Assembly: GCA_902496335.1 (NCBI GenBank)
Contig: CABVAO010000031.1
Span: forward strand, 1-19,260
DNA: 19,260 bases
Source of the DNA: an uncultured Collinsella sp.
GTDB lineage: Bacteria > Actinomycetota > Coriobacteriia > Coriobacteriales > Coriobacteriaceae
Reading direction: 5' to 3'
This document shows positions 1-7,835 of the stretch, piece after piece. Every line of letters starts with the position of its first letter. Positions within the stretch are counted from its first letter, which is position 1. The position numbers and the translations under genes are program-made. The notes under the pieces were generated by a model, which saw only the letters and a list, made by a program, of their open reading frames with translations, had not been told where the DNA came from and made no database searches.

Positions 1-1
1 T

Positions 2-976
2 AAGCCTGGCATCAAGGAAGTTGCGGCGGTGGCGGGGGTTTCGCCTACTACGGTATCTCGCGTGCTTAATAATCGCGGCTATATTAGCCAAGAGACCCGC
101 GATAAGGTCCATGCCGCGATGAAGCGCATCAACTATACGCCCAACGATATCGCCCGTGCCATGCTCAACGGTCGCCTGAATCTTATCGGTATGATCGTCC
201 CCTATGTCAGCAGTCCGTTTCATGCCCAAGTGGTTCAAGTCATTGAGCATACCCTGGCCGAAAACGGTTTTAAGATGCTGCTGTGCAATAGCGCCAATCG
301 ACCCGAGCTTGAGCGCTCTTATATCGACATGCTTCGACGCAATATGGTTGATGGCGTCATCGTCAACTCGCTTAATATCGGTGCCGAGGCGTATGCCGAG
401 ATGGGTTTGAGTCTGGTTGGTATCGACTGCGACCTTGGCGAGGCCTCTGTTCAGATTGCGAGCGACAGCTATAGTATCGGCGAACTTGCCACGCGTCGCC
501 TGATCGATGACGGGTGTTCGCGCATCCTGTGCCTGCGCAGCAATAGCCGCATGCGCATGCCTGCCAATAAGCGTACCGATGCCTACCTCGATGTTGTTGA
601 GCAGGCCGGTTTGCCCGCGCTTGTCCGTGAGGTCGAGTTCGTTAAGCCCGACGACGAAAAGAGCGCGGTCGTTGCGAAGATCCTCGATGAGAACCCCGAT
701 ATTGACGGCATCTTTGCGGGAGACGACACGATGGCGGCTATCTGTCTTAACGTGATGAAGCAGCGCGGCTTGAGCGCTCCGGGCGATATTAAGGTCGTGG
801 GCGCGGATGGTGCCCGCCGCACTATGACGTTTATGCCTGACTTAACAACCGTTCGCCAAGATATCGATCGCATCGGAGAGCTCGCGGCGCAATCCATCAT
901 TGCTCTTATTAACGGCGAAAAGCCCGAATCGAATATCAAGCTCCCCGTTGAACTCATTGAGGGTAAAACCGCGTAG
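2..976 (+). CDS. LacI-family transcriptional regulator, 5' partial
   Basis: This is a sugar-responsive repressor of the LacI/GalR family, cut at its N-terminus by the window edge. The open frame runs from base 2, before the first possible internal start (GTG at 29), so only the first few residues are missing. The first ~25 visible residues form the DNA-binding helix-turn-helix (IKEVAAVAGVSPTTVSRVLN), followed by the hinge region (RINYTPNDIARAMLNGR). A periplasmic-binding-protein-like sensor domain fills the rest, starting at LIGMIVP and including DGIFAGDD and the C-terminal TTVRQD motif typical of the family. It lies 184 bp upstream of, and co-oriented with, a GH32/PTS/GH32 operon. The intervening DNA carries three copies of a 17-bp CG-centred motif, so local repression relieved by a fructoside or its phosphate is likely. 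Family assignment is secure; ligand and target are inferred from context. Confidence 0.93.
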   Translation, partial: KPGIKEVAAVAGVSPTTVSRVLNNRGYISQETRDKVHAAMKRINYTPNDIARAMLNGRLNLIGMIVPYVSSPFHAQVVQVIEHTLAENGFKMLLCNSANRPELERSYIDMLRRNMVDGVIVNSLNIGAEAYAEMGLSLVGIDCDLGEASVQIASDSYSIGELATRRLIDDGCSRILCLRSNSRMRMPANKRTDAYLDVVEQAGLPALVREVEFVKPDDEKSAVVAKILDENPDIDGIFAGDDTMAAICLNVMKQRGLSAPGDIKVVGADGARRTMTFMPDLTTVRQDIDRIGELAAQSIIALINGEKPESNIKLPVELIEGKTA

Positions 977-1029
977 TTCATCCCGTGCCAAAAGAATTCC
1001 TCAAACACCTCTGATGACCGTTCGCCGGC

Positions 1030-1046
1030 ATATGTCAACCGTTTGC
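1030..1046 (-). promoter_or_regulatory. Putative LacI-type operator copy 1
   Basis: Read on the minus strand this is GCAAACGGTTGACATAT. It matches 15 of 17 positions of the two tandem copies at 1081-1114 but is inverted relative to them. It lies 35 bp upstream of the tandem pair, which would allow looping or cooperative binding by the repressor encoded just upstream. The binding protein is inferred. Confidence 0.5.
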
Positions 1047-1080
1047 CGACGACTGGAACTGCGAAAAGACGTATTGGTGT

Positions 1081-1097
1081 GAAAACGTTTGACATAT
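1081..1097 (+). promoter_or_regulatory. Putative LacI-type operator copy 2
   Basis: GAAAACGTTTGACATAT is the first of two back-to-back 17-bp repeats. It contains the candidate -35 hexamer TTGACA at 1089-1094, so a bound repressor would occlude RNA polymerase. The central CG and A/T-rich flanks are usual for LacI-family operators. Confidence 0.55.
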
Positions 1098-1117
1098 GAA
1101 AACGATTGACATATCTT
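1089..1117 (+). promoter_or_regulatory. Candidate promoter of the GH32/PTS operon
   Basis: A consensus -35 TTGACA (1089-1094) is followed by a 17-bp spacer and TATCTT (1112-1117), which matches four of six -10 positions. The alternative is TTGACA at 1106-1111 with a poorer downstream -10. The promoter is embedded in the tandem operator-like repeats. The ribosome binding site AAAGGAAG lies at 1147-1154, just before the ATG at 1161. Confidence 0.45.
1098..1114 (+). promoter_or_regulatory. Putative LacI-type operator copy 3
   Basis: GAAAACGATTGACATAT abuts copy 2 without a gap and differs from it at one base (T to A after CG). It covers the spacer and the start of the candidate -10 element. It also contains a second TTGACA (1106-1111) that could act as an alternative -35. 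Confidence 0.55.
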
Positions 1118-1160
1118 GCAGTTGTACCGAGTTAGTATCTCGTGAGAAAGGAAGTCTCGG

Positions 1161-2543
1161 ATGCACAAGGTGTATTACCAGCCTGAGGGAATTTGGGTAG
1201 GCGACATCATGCCGTACGGCGAGGACGGCACGTTCTATCTCTATCATCAGCGTGACACGCGAAACCCCGGACCTTTCGGAGAGCCGTTTGGCTGGGCACT
1301 CGCGACAACCAAGGACTTCGTCAATTACAAAGACTTTGGCGAGAGCCTTGAGCGTGGCGGCGACGAGGAAGTCGACCAGTATGTTTATGCCGGCACGGTG
1401 TTTAAGGTGGGCGACAAGTACCATGCGCTCTACACTGGTTGCAATCGCGATAAGGTCAAGGCACGCTTGATGAAGCAGGTTCTTCTTCACGCAACGAGTG
1501 ACGACGCCGTCAAGTGGGAGAAGAACATCGCCGAGACGCTGCTTCCGCCCCAGGAGGGTTACGATGACCGCAACTGGCGCGATCCCTTTGTGCTTTGGGA
1601 TGAGGAGAACGAAGAGTACATGCTCATCCTCGGCACGCGTGTGGGCGAGGACAAGCGTCTGATGACCGGTCGTCTGGTCAAGTTCACCTCCAAGGACCTG
1701 GATACCTGGGAGTTCCAGGGCGACTGGTGGAATCCGGGCCTGTACACCATGTTCGAGATGCCTGATCTCTTTAAGATGGGCGACTGGTGGTATCTGGTGT
1801 TCTCCGAGTACAGTGATGGCAACAAGACCCGTTACCGCATGTCTCGCTCTATCAACGGTCCTTGGATCACTCCTGCGGACGATTCCTTCGATGGCCGCGC
1901 GTACTATGCCGCGCGTACCGCATTTGATGGCGAGCGCCGCGTTCTCTTCGGTTGGGTTCCTACGCGTGACGAGGGCGGTGACCCCAGCTCTTACCTGTGG
2001 GGTGGCACCTTTATGCCTCTAGAGATCGTTCAGCGTGCTGACGGAACGCTCGGCACCAAGCTCCCCGACAGCATGCTTGGCGCCTTTGGCGAGGCTAAGG
2101 CAGTCGAGGCCTTTGAGCTTTCCTGCGAGTCGGGCAAGGTCGAGCAGGTGCTCGCCGCGGATGCCGGTTCCACCTATATGCTCGATGCCGACATCGAGCT
2201 CGCCGGTGACGCTGCCGGCTTCTCGGTGAAGCTTGCCGAGGACGCCGAGTCCGGTCTTGCCTATGAGTTCCGCGCCAATCTGCGTGAGGGCAAGCTCGAG
2301 TTTACGGCGGCCCCCCAGTATCCGTGGTTCCAGGTCAACAACATGGGCCTCGAGCGTCCGTTGTTCTTTAAGGGCGAGGGCACTCATCATGTGCGCCTGG
2401 TCGTTGACGACGATATCGCGACCATCTTTGTCGATGATGTTGCGCTTAACGCTCGATTCTGCAATAAGCAGGGCCAGGGTGTGGCGCTGACGGTCACCGA
2501 CGGTACGCTTAAGTGCGCAAATGCAACGATCGCGTCTCTGTAA
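1161..2543 (+). CDS. Atypical GH32-family (clan GH-J) fructosidase, cytoplasmic
   Basis: This is a 460-residue five-bladed beta-propeller hydrolase of the GH32/GH68 type, expected to cleave beta-fructosides or their phosphorylated forms. The three catalytic signatures are visible. A short nucleophile block GDIMP (D15) replaces the usual WMNDPNG. RDPF (R140-D141) is the transition-state stabiliser. EMPDL (E199) is the acid/base and replaces the usual ECPDL. Residues ~305-460 form a C-terminal beta-sandwich-like region. There is no signal peptide, so it acts in the cytoplasm on sugar imported by the adjacent PTS. The start has a good AAAGGAAG site, and the stop is 45 bp before the permease. The protein begins almost directly at the catalytic blade, unlike canonical ScrB, which has ~40 extra N-terminal residues (compare the gene at 4253). 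Exact substrate is not determinable; it may be a distinct GH32 subgroup. Confidence 0.85.
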   Translation: MHKVYYQPEGIWVGDIMPYGEDGTFYLYHQRDTRNPGPFGEPFGWALATTKDFVNYKDFGESLERGGDEEVDQYVYAGTVFKVGDKYHALYTGCNRDKVKARLMKQVLLHATSDDAVKWEKNIAETLLPPQEGYDDRNWRDPFVLWDEENEEYMLILGTRVGEDKRLMTGRLVKFTSKDLDTWEFQGDWWNPGLYTMFEMPDLFKMGDWWYLVFSEYSDGNKTRYRMSRSINGPWITPADDSFDGRAYYAARTAFDGERRVLFGWVPTRDEGGDPSSYLWGGTFMPLEIVQRADGTLGTKLPDSMLGAFGEAKAVEAFELSCESGKVEQVLAADAGSTYMLDADIELAGDAAGFSVKLAEDAESGLAYEFRANLREGKLEFTAAPQYPWFQVNNMGLERPLFFKGEGTHHVRLVVDDDIATIFVDDVALNARFCNKQGQGVALTVTDGTLKCANATIASL

Positions 2544-2588
2544 TGGCATCAAAACGTCTTATGATTTCGTAAAGGAATGGAGAGGAAC

Positions 2589-4151
2589 ATGGACTACAAA
2601 GTAGTGTCTCAGCAAGTCGTCGATAACGTCGGCGGTCTGGAGAACATCGAGGGCGCCACGCATTGCGTTACGCGTCTGCGTCTGGTGCTCAAGGATACGA
2701 GCAAGTACAACAAGGCCGAGCTCGAGAACATCGATGGCGTCAAGGGCGTGCTGTACAACAGCGGCCAGCTCATGATCATCTTCGGTACCGGTACCGTCAA
2801 CAAGGTCTACGATGAGTTTATGGCTCTGACGGGCGTTAAGGAGATCAGCGCTTCCGAGGTCAAGGGCGCCGAGGCGGACAAGAAGGGCAAGTTCTTCTCG
2901 GTCCTCAAGGTATTCTCGGACATCTTTATCCCCATCATTCCCGCTTTCGTCGGCGCTGCTATCATCATCGGCCTTAAGTCGCTGATCGTTGCCAACGGCC
3001 TCTTTGGCATGGAGGGCAGCCTCGCCGACCACAGCGAGTTCCTCAAGAACCTCGCAAGCTTCTTTGCCATTATCGCCACCACGTTTGACTACCTGCCTGT
3101 CCTGGTTATGTACAGCGCGGTGAAGCGTTTTGGCGGTAACCCGATTCTGGGCATCCTCGTCGGTATCGTCATGGTTCACCCGAGCCTTATGAACCGCAAC
3201 ACGTTCGTTATGGATGTTATGTATAGCGCGGTCAAGCGTTTTGGCGGCAACCCGATCCTGGGTATCCTCGTCGGTATCGTCATGGTTCACCCGAGCCTTA
3301 TGAACCGTAACGCGTTCGTTATGGATCCGTCGGGTGCTGAGTACTGGAACTTTGGTCCGCTCTCCATCCCCATGGTTGCTTTCCAGGGCGGCGTGTTCCC
3401 TGCAATCCTGACTGCCTGGTTTATGGCCAAGGTCGAGAAGATTGCCCAGAAGTACATCCCCGAGGTCGTCTCGTTTGTCTTTGTCCCGACCGTTACCCTG
3501 ATTCTTGCTAACGTTGCCCTGTTCACCGTGTTCGGCCCGCTCGGCAACCTGATCGGCGACGTCCTCGCTGGCGTAATCGATGTCCTGTACAACAGGATGG
3601 GCGTCTTTGGCGCCTTTGTCTTCGCCGCGTTCCTGCAGCCGCTCGTCGTTACCGGTACGCATCAGTTCATCCAGGGTATTGAGGCCAACCTCGTTGCCAC
3701 GACCGGCTTCAACTACATCCAGGCCATCTGGTCGGTTTCCATCATCGCCCAGGGCGGCGGCGCCATCGGCATGTACCTCATTCACAAGAAGCATTCCAAA
3801 GAGCGCAACATCTGCATGTCGTCCTTTATCCCGACGCTGGTCGGTATCTCCGAGCCCGCAATCTTTGCTGCAAACATGCGCTACTCGATCATCCCGTTCA
3901 TCTGCGCTTGCATCGGTGCAGGCTGCGGCGGTGCCTTCGTGAAGCTCTTTGAGGTGCGCGCCATCGGTCAGGGTCTGACCGGCGTGCTTGGCCTGCTCAT
4001 CGTCACGCCCGAGACGCTCGTGTGGTATGTGGCTGGCAATCTCATCGCCTTTATCGTGCCGATCGTCTTGATCTTTGCCTACAACAAGGCAAAGGGCGTG
4101 CCGACCACCGATGAAGAGGGCGCTGGCGCTGGCTTCGACGTTAGCTTCTAG
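2589..4151 (+). CDS. PTS EIIBC permease (sucrose/beta-glucoside type) with internal EIIC duplication
   Basis: This protein imports and phosphorylates a sugar across the cytoplasmic membrane. It is 520 residues long. The EIIB domain (~1-80) has the phospho-acceptor cysteine C26 in ATHCVTRLRL. A linker is followed by a membrane EIIC domain (~105-510) with RFGGNP, VTGTHQ and GISEP (419-423), typical of the Glc/sucrose superfamily. No EIIA domain is present, so a separate EIIA must supply phosphate. The ATG at 2589 is preferred over the in-frame ATG at 2577: GGAG at 2579-2582 is correctly spaced for 2589, whereas the purine run abuts 2577. Residues 173-209 are repeated almost exactly as 210-246, adding one strongly hydrophobic segment and making the protein longer than usual EIIBC proteins. 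The two flanking GH32 genes point to sucrose or a short fructoside as substrate. Whether the duplicated form is functional is unknown. Confidence 0.93.
   Translation: MDYKVVSQQVVDNVGGLENIEGATHCVTRLRLVLKDTSKYNKAELENIDGVKGVLYNSGQLMIIFGTGTVNKVYDEFMALTGVKEISASEVKGAEADKKGKFFSVLKVFSDIFIPIIPAFVGAAIIIGLKSLIVANGLFGMEGSLADHSEFLKNLASFFAIIATTFDYLPVLVMYSAVKRFGGNPILGILVGIVMVHPSLMNRNTFVMDVMYSAVKRFGGNPILGILVGIVMVHPSLMNRNAFVMDPSGAEYWNFGPLSIPMVAFQGGVFPAILTAWFMAKVEKIAQKYIPEVVSFVFVPTVTLILANVALFTVFGPLGNLIGDVLAGVIDVLYNRMGVFGAFVFAAFLQPLVVTGTHQFIQGIEANLVATTGFNYIQAIWSVSIIAQGGGAIGMYLIHKKHSKERNICMSSFIPTLVGISEPAIFAANMRYSIIPFICACIGAGCGGAFVKLFEVRAIGQGLTGVLGLLIVTPETLVWYVAGNLIAFIVPIVLIFAYNKAKGVPTTDEEGAGAGFDVSF
3105..3326 (+). 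repeat. In-frame 111-bp tandem duplication inside EIIC
   Basis: Copy 1 is 3105-3215 and copy 2 is 3216-3326, directly adjacent and in frame, each coding 37 residues from VMYSAVKRFGG to FVMD. I count seven base differences: six synonymous, and one (ACG to GCG) changing Thr to Ala. The scattered third-position differences argue against a simple assembly duplication and suggest the copies have been kept under protein-level constraint or homogenised with related genes. Confidence 0.97.
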
Positions 4152-4190
4152 TTGAGCCGTTCAGCGTAATCTGAGGATAAGTCCATTTGA

Positions 4191-4228
4191 GGAAGGGCGT
4201 TCGACTCGTGTGAGTCGAGCGTCCTTCC
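4191..4228 (+). other. Long hairpin between permease and scrB
   Basis: A 17-bp stem (4191-4207 with 4212-4228, two G-U pairs) closes a four-base loop GTGT. No U-tract follows (CCCCATAGACG), so it is not a standard intrinsic terminator. It could lower read-through into, or stabilise, one segment of the operon mRNA. It sits 24 bp before the scrB ATG, close to its translation start. Confidence 0.7.
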
Positions 4229-4252
4229 CCATAGACGAGAAAGTCAACGGCG

Positions 4253-5695
4253 ATGTTTAATCAAAAAAATAAGGTGACACGCGCGGACTATGAGCAGTGG
4301 CGTGCCGGACAGGATGAGACGGCGGCTCGCATCGCGTCCGACCCCGATAGGCTTTTGTTCCATGTGGAGCCTGAGCTTGGTTGGCTCAACGACCCCAATG
4401 GTTTGGTTCAGATTGGTGATACGTATCACATCTATCATCAATACGATCCGTTCGATGCTGCGCATGGCGGTCCAGTGCTTTGGAATCATCTGACAACAAA
4501 GGATTTTGTGACGTACGAGAATCGCGGCCCTGTGCTGTTCCCCGATTCCGATTTGGATTCGAGCGGAGCGTATTCTGGTTCTGCCTTTGTACACGACGGC
4601 AAGATTCACTACTTCTATACCGGCAACGTCAAGCATTTTGACCGCGATGATTACGACTACGTGTTGACGGGCCGTGAGCAAAACCAGATTCATATGGTTG
4701 CCGAGAACCCCGACGAATTGGGCGAGAAGCGCATAGCTGTTGGGCCGGTCGATTACCCCGACGATATCGGTACGCACGTGCGTGATCCCAAAATCCTTGA
4801 ACACGATGGTATCTACTACATGGTTCTGGGCGCTCGTACGAAAGACGACCGCGGCTGCGTGCTTGTCTATACCTCGAGCGATCTAGAGGACTGGAGCTAT
4901 GCGACGCGCATTGAGTTGGGCGAGAAGTTTGGCTTTATGTGGGAGTGCCCCGATTTGTTTGAGCTCGATGGTGAGCTTATTCTCGTTTGCTGTCCGCAGG
5001 GTGTGTCCGCCGATGGATGGCGTTACCGCAATCCGCACCAGTGCGTGTGGTTTCCCATCGAGGCCGATTGGGAGGCGCCGAGTTTTAAGATCGCCGGGCA
5101 GGGCATGCCCCCGATGGTCGATGCCGGCTTTGATTTCTACGCACCGCAGTCTTTTGAGGATGCTGCGGGTCGGCGTTTGATGATCGGGTGGTCGGGTTGC
5201 CCCGATGCGACGGCAAAAAGCCCGACGGTGGCACGCGGGTGGCAGTGCGCGTTGACGGTGCCGAGAGAACTGAGCATGCGCGATGGTAAGCTCTGTCAGC
5301 AGCCGGTGCACGAGATTGAGAGGATGCGCGGCGACTGCGTTTGCGCGACAGGCGGTGAAACCGTTGAGGAGCCGGGCCGCCTGTTTGATCTTGTGGTTTC
5401 CTGTGAGGGCGCCAAGATGGTCGAGCTCGAAATCCGCAAGGGTGTCTTTGTGCGTTATACGGACGGGATGCTTACCCTCGATATGGGTGACGAAGGCTAT
5501 GGGCGCGACCAGAGGTCGATTGAGCTCGGCGAGCTTCGCGACCTGCGCGTGCTTTCGGACACTACGATGGTCGAGATTTTTGCCAACGGCGGTGAGGCGG
5601 CACTTACGAGCCGTACCTATTCGTCGGCGGTTCCGGCGATGGCGCTGCACGCCGAGGGTGCGGCGTCGATGGATTTCTACCGCCTCGCTCATTAA
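4253..5695 (+). CDS. scrB: Sucrose-6-phosphate hydrolase (GH32)
   Basis: This enzyme hydrolyses sucrose 6-phosphate, delivered by a sucrose PTS, to glucose 6-phosphate and fructose in the cytoplasm. It is 480 residues long, normal for ScrB/beta-fructosidases. Signatures in order are WLNDPNG (44-50, nucleophile D47), SGSA (108-111), RDP (177-179) and ECPDL (acid/base E231). A C-terminal beta-sandwich occupies about 340-480. There is no signal peptide. The ribosome binding site is weak (GAGAAAG about 9 bases upstream), and the start follows a strong hairpin, so expression may be tuned separately from the upstream genes. It is co-oriented with the permease at a 101-bp gap, so probably in the same operon. 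A broader beta-fructosidase role on phosphorylated fructo-oligosaccharides cannot be excluded. Confidence 0.88.
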   Translation: MFNQKNKVTRADYEQWRAGQDETAARIASDPDRLLFHVEPELGWLNDPNGLVQIGDTYHIYHQYDPFDAAHGGPVLWNHLTTKDFVTYENRGPVLFPDSDLDSSGAYSGSAFVHDGKIHYFYTGNVKHFDRDDYDYVLTGREQNQIHMVAENPDELGEKRIAVGPVDYPDDIGTHVRDPKILEHDGIYYMVLGARTKDDRGCVLVYTSSDLEDWSYATRIELGEKFGFMWECPDLFELDGELILVCCPQGVSADGWRYRNPHQCVWFPIEADWEAPSFKIAGQGMPPMVDAGFDFYAPQSFEDAAGRRLMIGWSGCPDATAKSPTVARGWQCALTVPRELSMRDGKLCQQPVHEIERMRGDCVCATGGETVEEPGRLFDLVVSCEGAKMVELEIRKGVFVRYTDGMLTLDMGDEGYGRDQRSIELGELRDLRVLSDTTMVEIFANGGEAALTSRTYSSAVPAMALHAEGAASMDFYRLAH

Positions 5696-5847
5696 CCGTG
5701 CATGGAGCACGATTGGACTTGTTAGGCGGAATGTGTCGCAGTTGCCGCAGCGAACTACCGTTTATCGCGTATAGCGACCGTTTGCGGAATAAGTAACACT
5801 CCTTAATAAACCGTGTAGAATCTCAGATAAGCACGGAGTTTTCCAGG

Positions 5848-5886
5848 GAGACGCTGTCCTTTGTTGTGTGCAAGGGGCGGCGTCTC
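5848..5886 (+). terminator. Hairpin, possible terminator after the sugar operon or leader element before the degV-like gene
   Basis: GAGACGC (5848-5854) pairs with GCGTCTC (5880-5886), and the stem continues inward to 16 pairs including four G-U, with a seven-base loop. Only three T follow. A weak -10-like TAGAAT lies upstream at 5816-5821, so the hairpin could instead sit in the leader of the next gene. The rest of the 5696-5971 gap shows nothing else I can support. Confidence 0.4.
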
Positions 5887-5971
5887 TTTGGCGCTTGGAC
5901 GCCGTTGTGCAACAGTGCGGCGGCGCGTGCCATGTATTGAAAAGCCAATGTCGAGATGGGTCGTGATAATA

Positions 5972-6826
5972 ATGGGCAAGTACGTAATCGTGGTTGAGTC
6001 TGGGTCGGATGTGACGCCGGAGCTCTGCGAGCGCTACGGCATCGTGCGCGTGCCCATGCATGTCACGATTGGTGACGAGACCGTCGAGGACGGTTCGATC
6101 GATCCGCTCGAGATTTACTCGCGCTGCAACGAGTTTGGCGTAATGCCCAAGACCAGCGGCTGCGCGCCTGCGGATTTTGCTCACGTGTACGACCGTATCC
6201 ATGCCGAGCAGCCCGATGCGACTATTCTGCATCTCGCGTATTCCGAGGCCACGACCTGCTCGCATCAATCATCGAAGATCGCCGCCAAGGGTCGCGACTA
6301 CGTGTTCTCTATGGACACGCGCTTTGTCTCGGTAGGCCAGTCGCTCGTTGTCGTCGAGACCGCCAAATACATCGAGGCTCACCCCGATGCCACCGTCGAC
6401 GAGATCTTTGCATTTACGAATTCCGTCATGGACCGCGTGCTGCTGGGCTTTGTTCCTACCGATCTTGCCTTTCTTAAGGCGGGCGGTCGCTTGTCCAACG
6501 TCGCATTCCTTGGCGCCCATCTGCTCAAGATTAAGCCCTGCATTGAGGTGACGGGCGGCAAGTTCGTGGCGACCAAGAAGTTCCGCGGCTCTATGCTCAA
6601 GTGCGCCCGCGCCTTTATTGACCACATGGTTGCGAAGGGCGAGATTGACTACTCGCACATTGGCCTGGCGTATTCGGTGGGCCTTTCCCAGGAGCTGCGC
6701 GATGACATGGAGGTCTATGCGCATGATCTGGGCTTTAAGGACGTTACCTGGACTCAGGTCGGCGGCGTCATCTCGAGCCATTGCGGCCCGACCGCCTTCG
6801 GTGCGGTGCTCACGCTTAAGGTGTAA
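5972..6826 (+). CDS. DegV/FakB-family fatty-acid-binding protein
   Basis: DegV-family proteins (FakB in Gram-positives) bind a fatty acid so that the kinase FakA can phosphorylate it for phospholipid synthesis. This protein is 284 residues long, the normal size. Motifs include the N-terminal strand VIVVESGSDVT, KTSGCAP (60-66, the usual TSQPS position), KAGGRLS (169-175) and HCGPTAFG near the C-terminus (usual form HxGPGAxG). The middle lipid-contact loop reads SEATTCS rather than the common SSxLSGT. The ATG at 5972 gives the family N-terminus directly; ATG 5948 is an in-frame alternative, and neither has a strong ribosome binding site. No fakA partner is in the window. Family is clear; the bound lipid is unknown. 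Confidence 0.88.
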   Translation: MGKYVIVVESGSDVTPELCERYGIVRVPMHVTIGDETVEDGSIDPLEIYSRCNEFGVMPKTSGCAPADFAHVYDRIHAEQPDATILHLAYSEATTCSHQSSKIAAKGRDYVFSMDTRFVSVGQSLVVVETAKYIEAHPDATVDEIFAFTNSVMDRVLLGFVPTDLAFLKAGGRLSNVAFLGAHLLKIKPCIEVTGGKFVATKKFRGSMLKCARAFIDHMVAKGEIDYSHIGLAYSVGLSQELRDDMEVYAHDLGFKDVTWTQVGGVISSHCGPTAFGAVLTLKV

Positions 6827-7000
6827 AGGCCGCAGGCGAGCGTTCTTCAGCCTGACATCTCGACGTAGCCCCCAGCCATGGTGATGGGGGATAGATTAAA
6901 ACGTGCCGTTCTAGTCCGAGACGTTTAAACGCAAACGCATGGGCTAGAATGACTCTGGCATTTTAATTGGTTGCATCCAAGGAGAGGCAAGGTAGCGCGA

Positions 7001-7819
7001 ATGGCAGAAATGACGCTTGAGGGTGTGGACGCTCGTCCCGAGGACTCTGCGTTTGCCCTTGGCCGCGTGCATTCGATCGAGACGATGGGAACGGTCGACG
7101 GACCCGGCATCCGCTTTGTGGTGTTTGTTCAGGGCTGTCCCATGCGCTGCGCGTATTGCCACAATCCCGATACCTGGTCGGTCAACGGCGGCACCATGGT
7201 GACCGTCGAACACCTGATGGATGAGTTCCAGAGTAACCACGAGTTCTATCGCAGCGGTGGCATTACGGTGTCCGGCGGCGAGCCGCTCCTGCAGCCCGAG
7301 TTTTTGGCCGATCTGTTTCGTGCTATGCATAACAACCCCGATGGCCGTGTACATACCTGCCTAGATAGCTGTGGCTATGCATTTGACCCCAACCACCCCG
7401 AGAAGTTCGATGCCGTGCTCAACGAGACCGACATGGTACTGCTCGATATTAAGCATGCCGACCCGGTCGAGCATAAAAAGCTGACCGGTTGCGATCCCGC
7501 ACGCATCTTGGCGTTCGGCGATGAACTTGCACGTCGCAAGATCAAGGTCGTTATCCGCCACGTGGTGGTGCCGGGCATTACCGACACGGTGGAGGAGTGC
7601 GAGAAGCTCGGTCGCCTCATCGCTCCATGGCACAACGTGGTGGGCCTGGAAATGCTGCCGTATCACACGATGGGTGTCGTCAAGTATGAGCAGCTGGGGA
7701 TTCCCTATAAGCTCGAGGGCGTTCCGCAGATGGATACCGCGCGCATGCCCGAGCTGCGCAACGCCGTTATGGCCGGTATGAAAAAGCGCCGTGCGGAGCT
7801 CAAAAACGCCATTGGCTAG
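7001..7819 (+). CDS. pflA: Pyruvate formate-lyase activating enzyme
   Basis: This radical-SAM enzyme uses a [4Fe-4S] cluster and S-adenosylmethionine to install the glycyl radical in pyruvate formate-lyase, enabling anaerobic conversion of pyruvate to formate and acetyl-CoA. It is 272 residues long. The cluster motif CxxxCxxC is at C46-C50-C53 (GCPMRCAYCHNP), preceded by GTVDGPGIRFVVF, and the SAM-binding GGEP occurs in VSGGEPLLQ. These are diagnostic of the PflA group. ATG 7001 is chosen because AAGG at 6989-6992 is 8 bases upstream; a TTG at 6971 in frame is less likely. A TAGAAT at 6945-6950 is a possible -10. No pflB gene flanks it within the window, so PflB must be encoded elsewhere or the activase serves another glycyl-radical enzyme. 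Confidence 0.92.
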   Translation: MAEMTLEGVDARPEDSAFALGRVHSIETMGTVDGPGIRFVVFVQGCPMRCAYCHNPDTWSVNGGTMVTVEHLMDEFQSNHEFYRSGGITVSGGEPLLQPEFLADLFRAMHNNPDGRVHTCLDSCGYAFDPNHPEKFDAVLNETDMVLLDIKHADPVEHKKLTGCDPARILAFGDELARRKIKVVIRHVVVPGITDTVEECEKLGRLIAPWHNVVGLEMLPYHTMGVVKYEQLGIPYKLEGVPQMDTARMPELRNAVMAGMKKRRAELKNAIG

Positions 7820-7835
7820 CGGGCCATTTTCGCTC

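Noticed and set aside
2559..3794. Minus-strand 411-codon open frame
   Set aside because: It is antisense to the PTS gene, rich in Asp/His/Glu/Arg as expected from a reversed GC-rich gene, with no recognisable domain; the repeat inside it merely mirrors the EIIC duplication.
5777..5788. Fourth operator-like site (ACCGTTTGC match) after scrB
   Set aside because: It shares only nine bases with operator copy 1 and lacks the TTGACATAT half, so chance similarity is likely.
6869..6890. CCCCCA...TGGGGG hairpin after the DegV-like gene
   Set aside because: Short interrupted stem followed by ATAGATT with no T-run; not convincing as a terminator.
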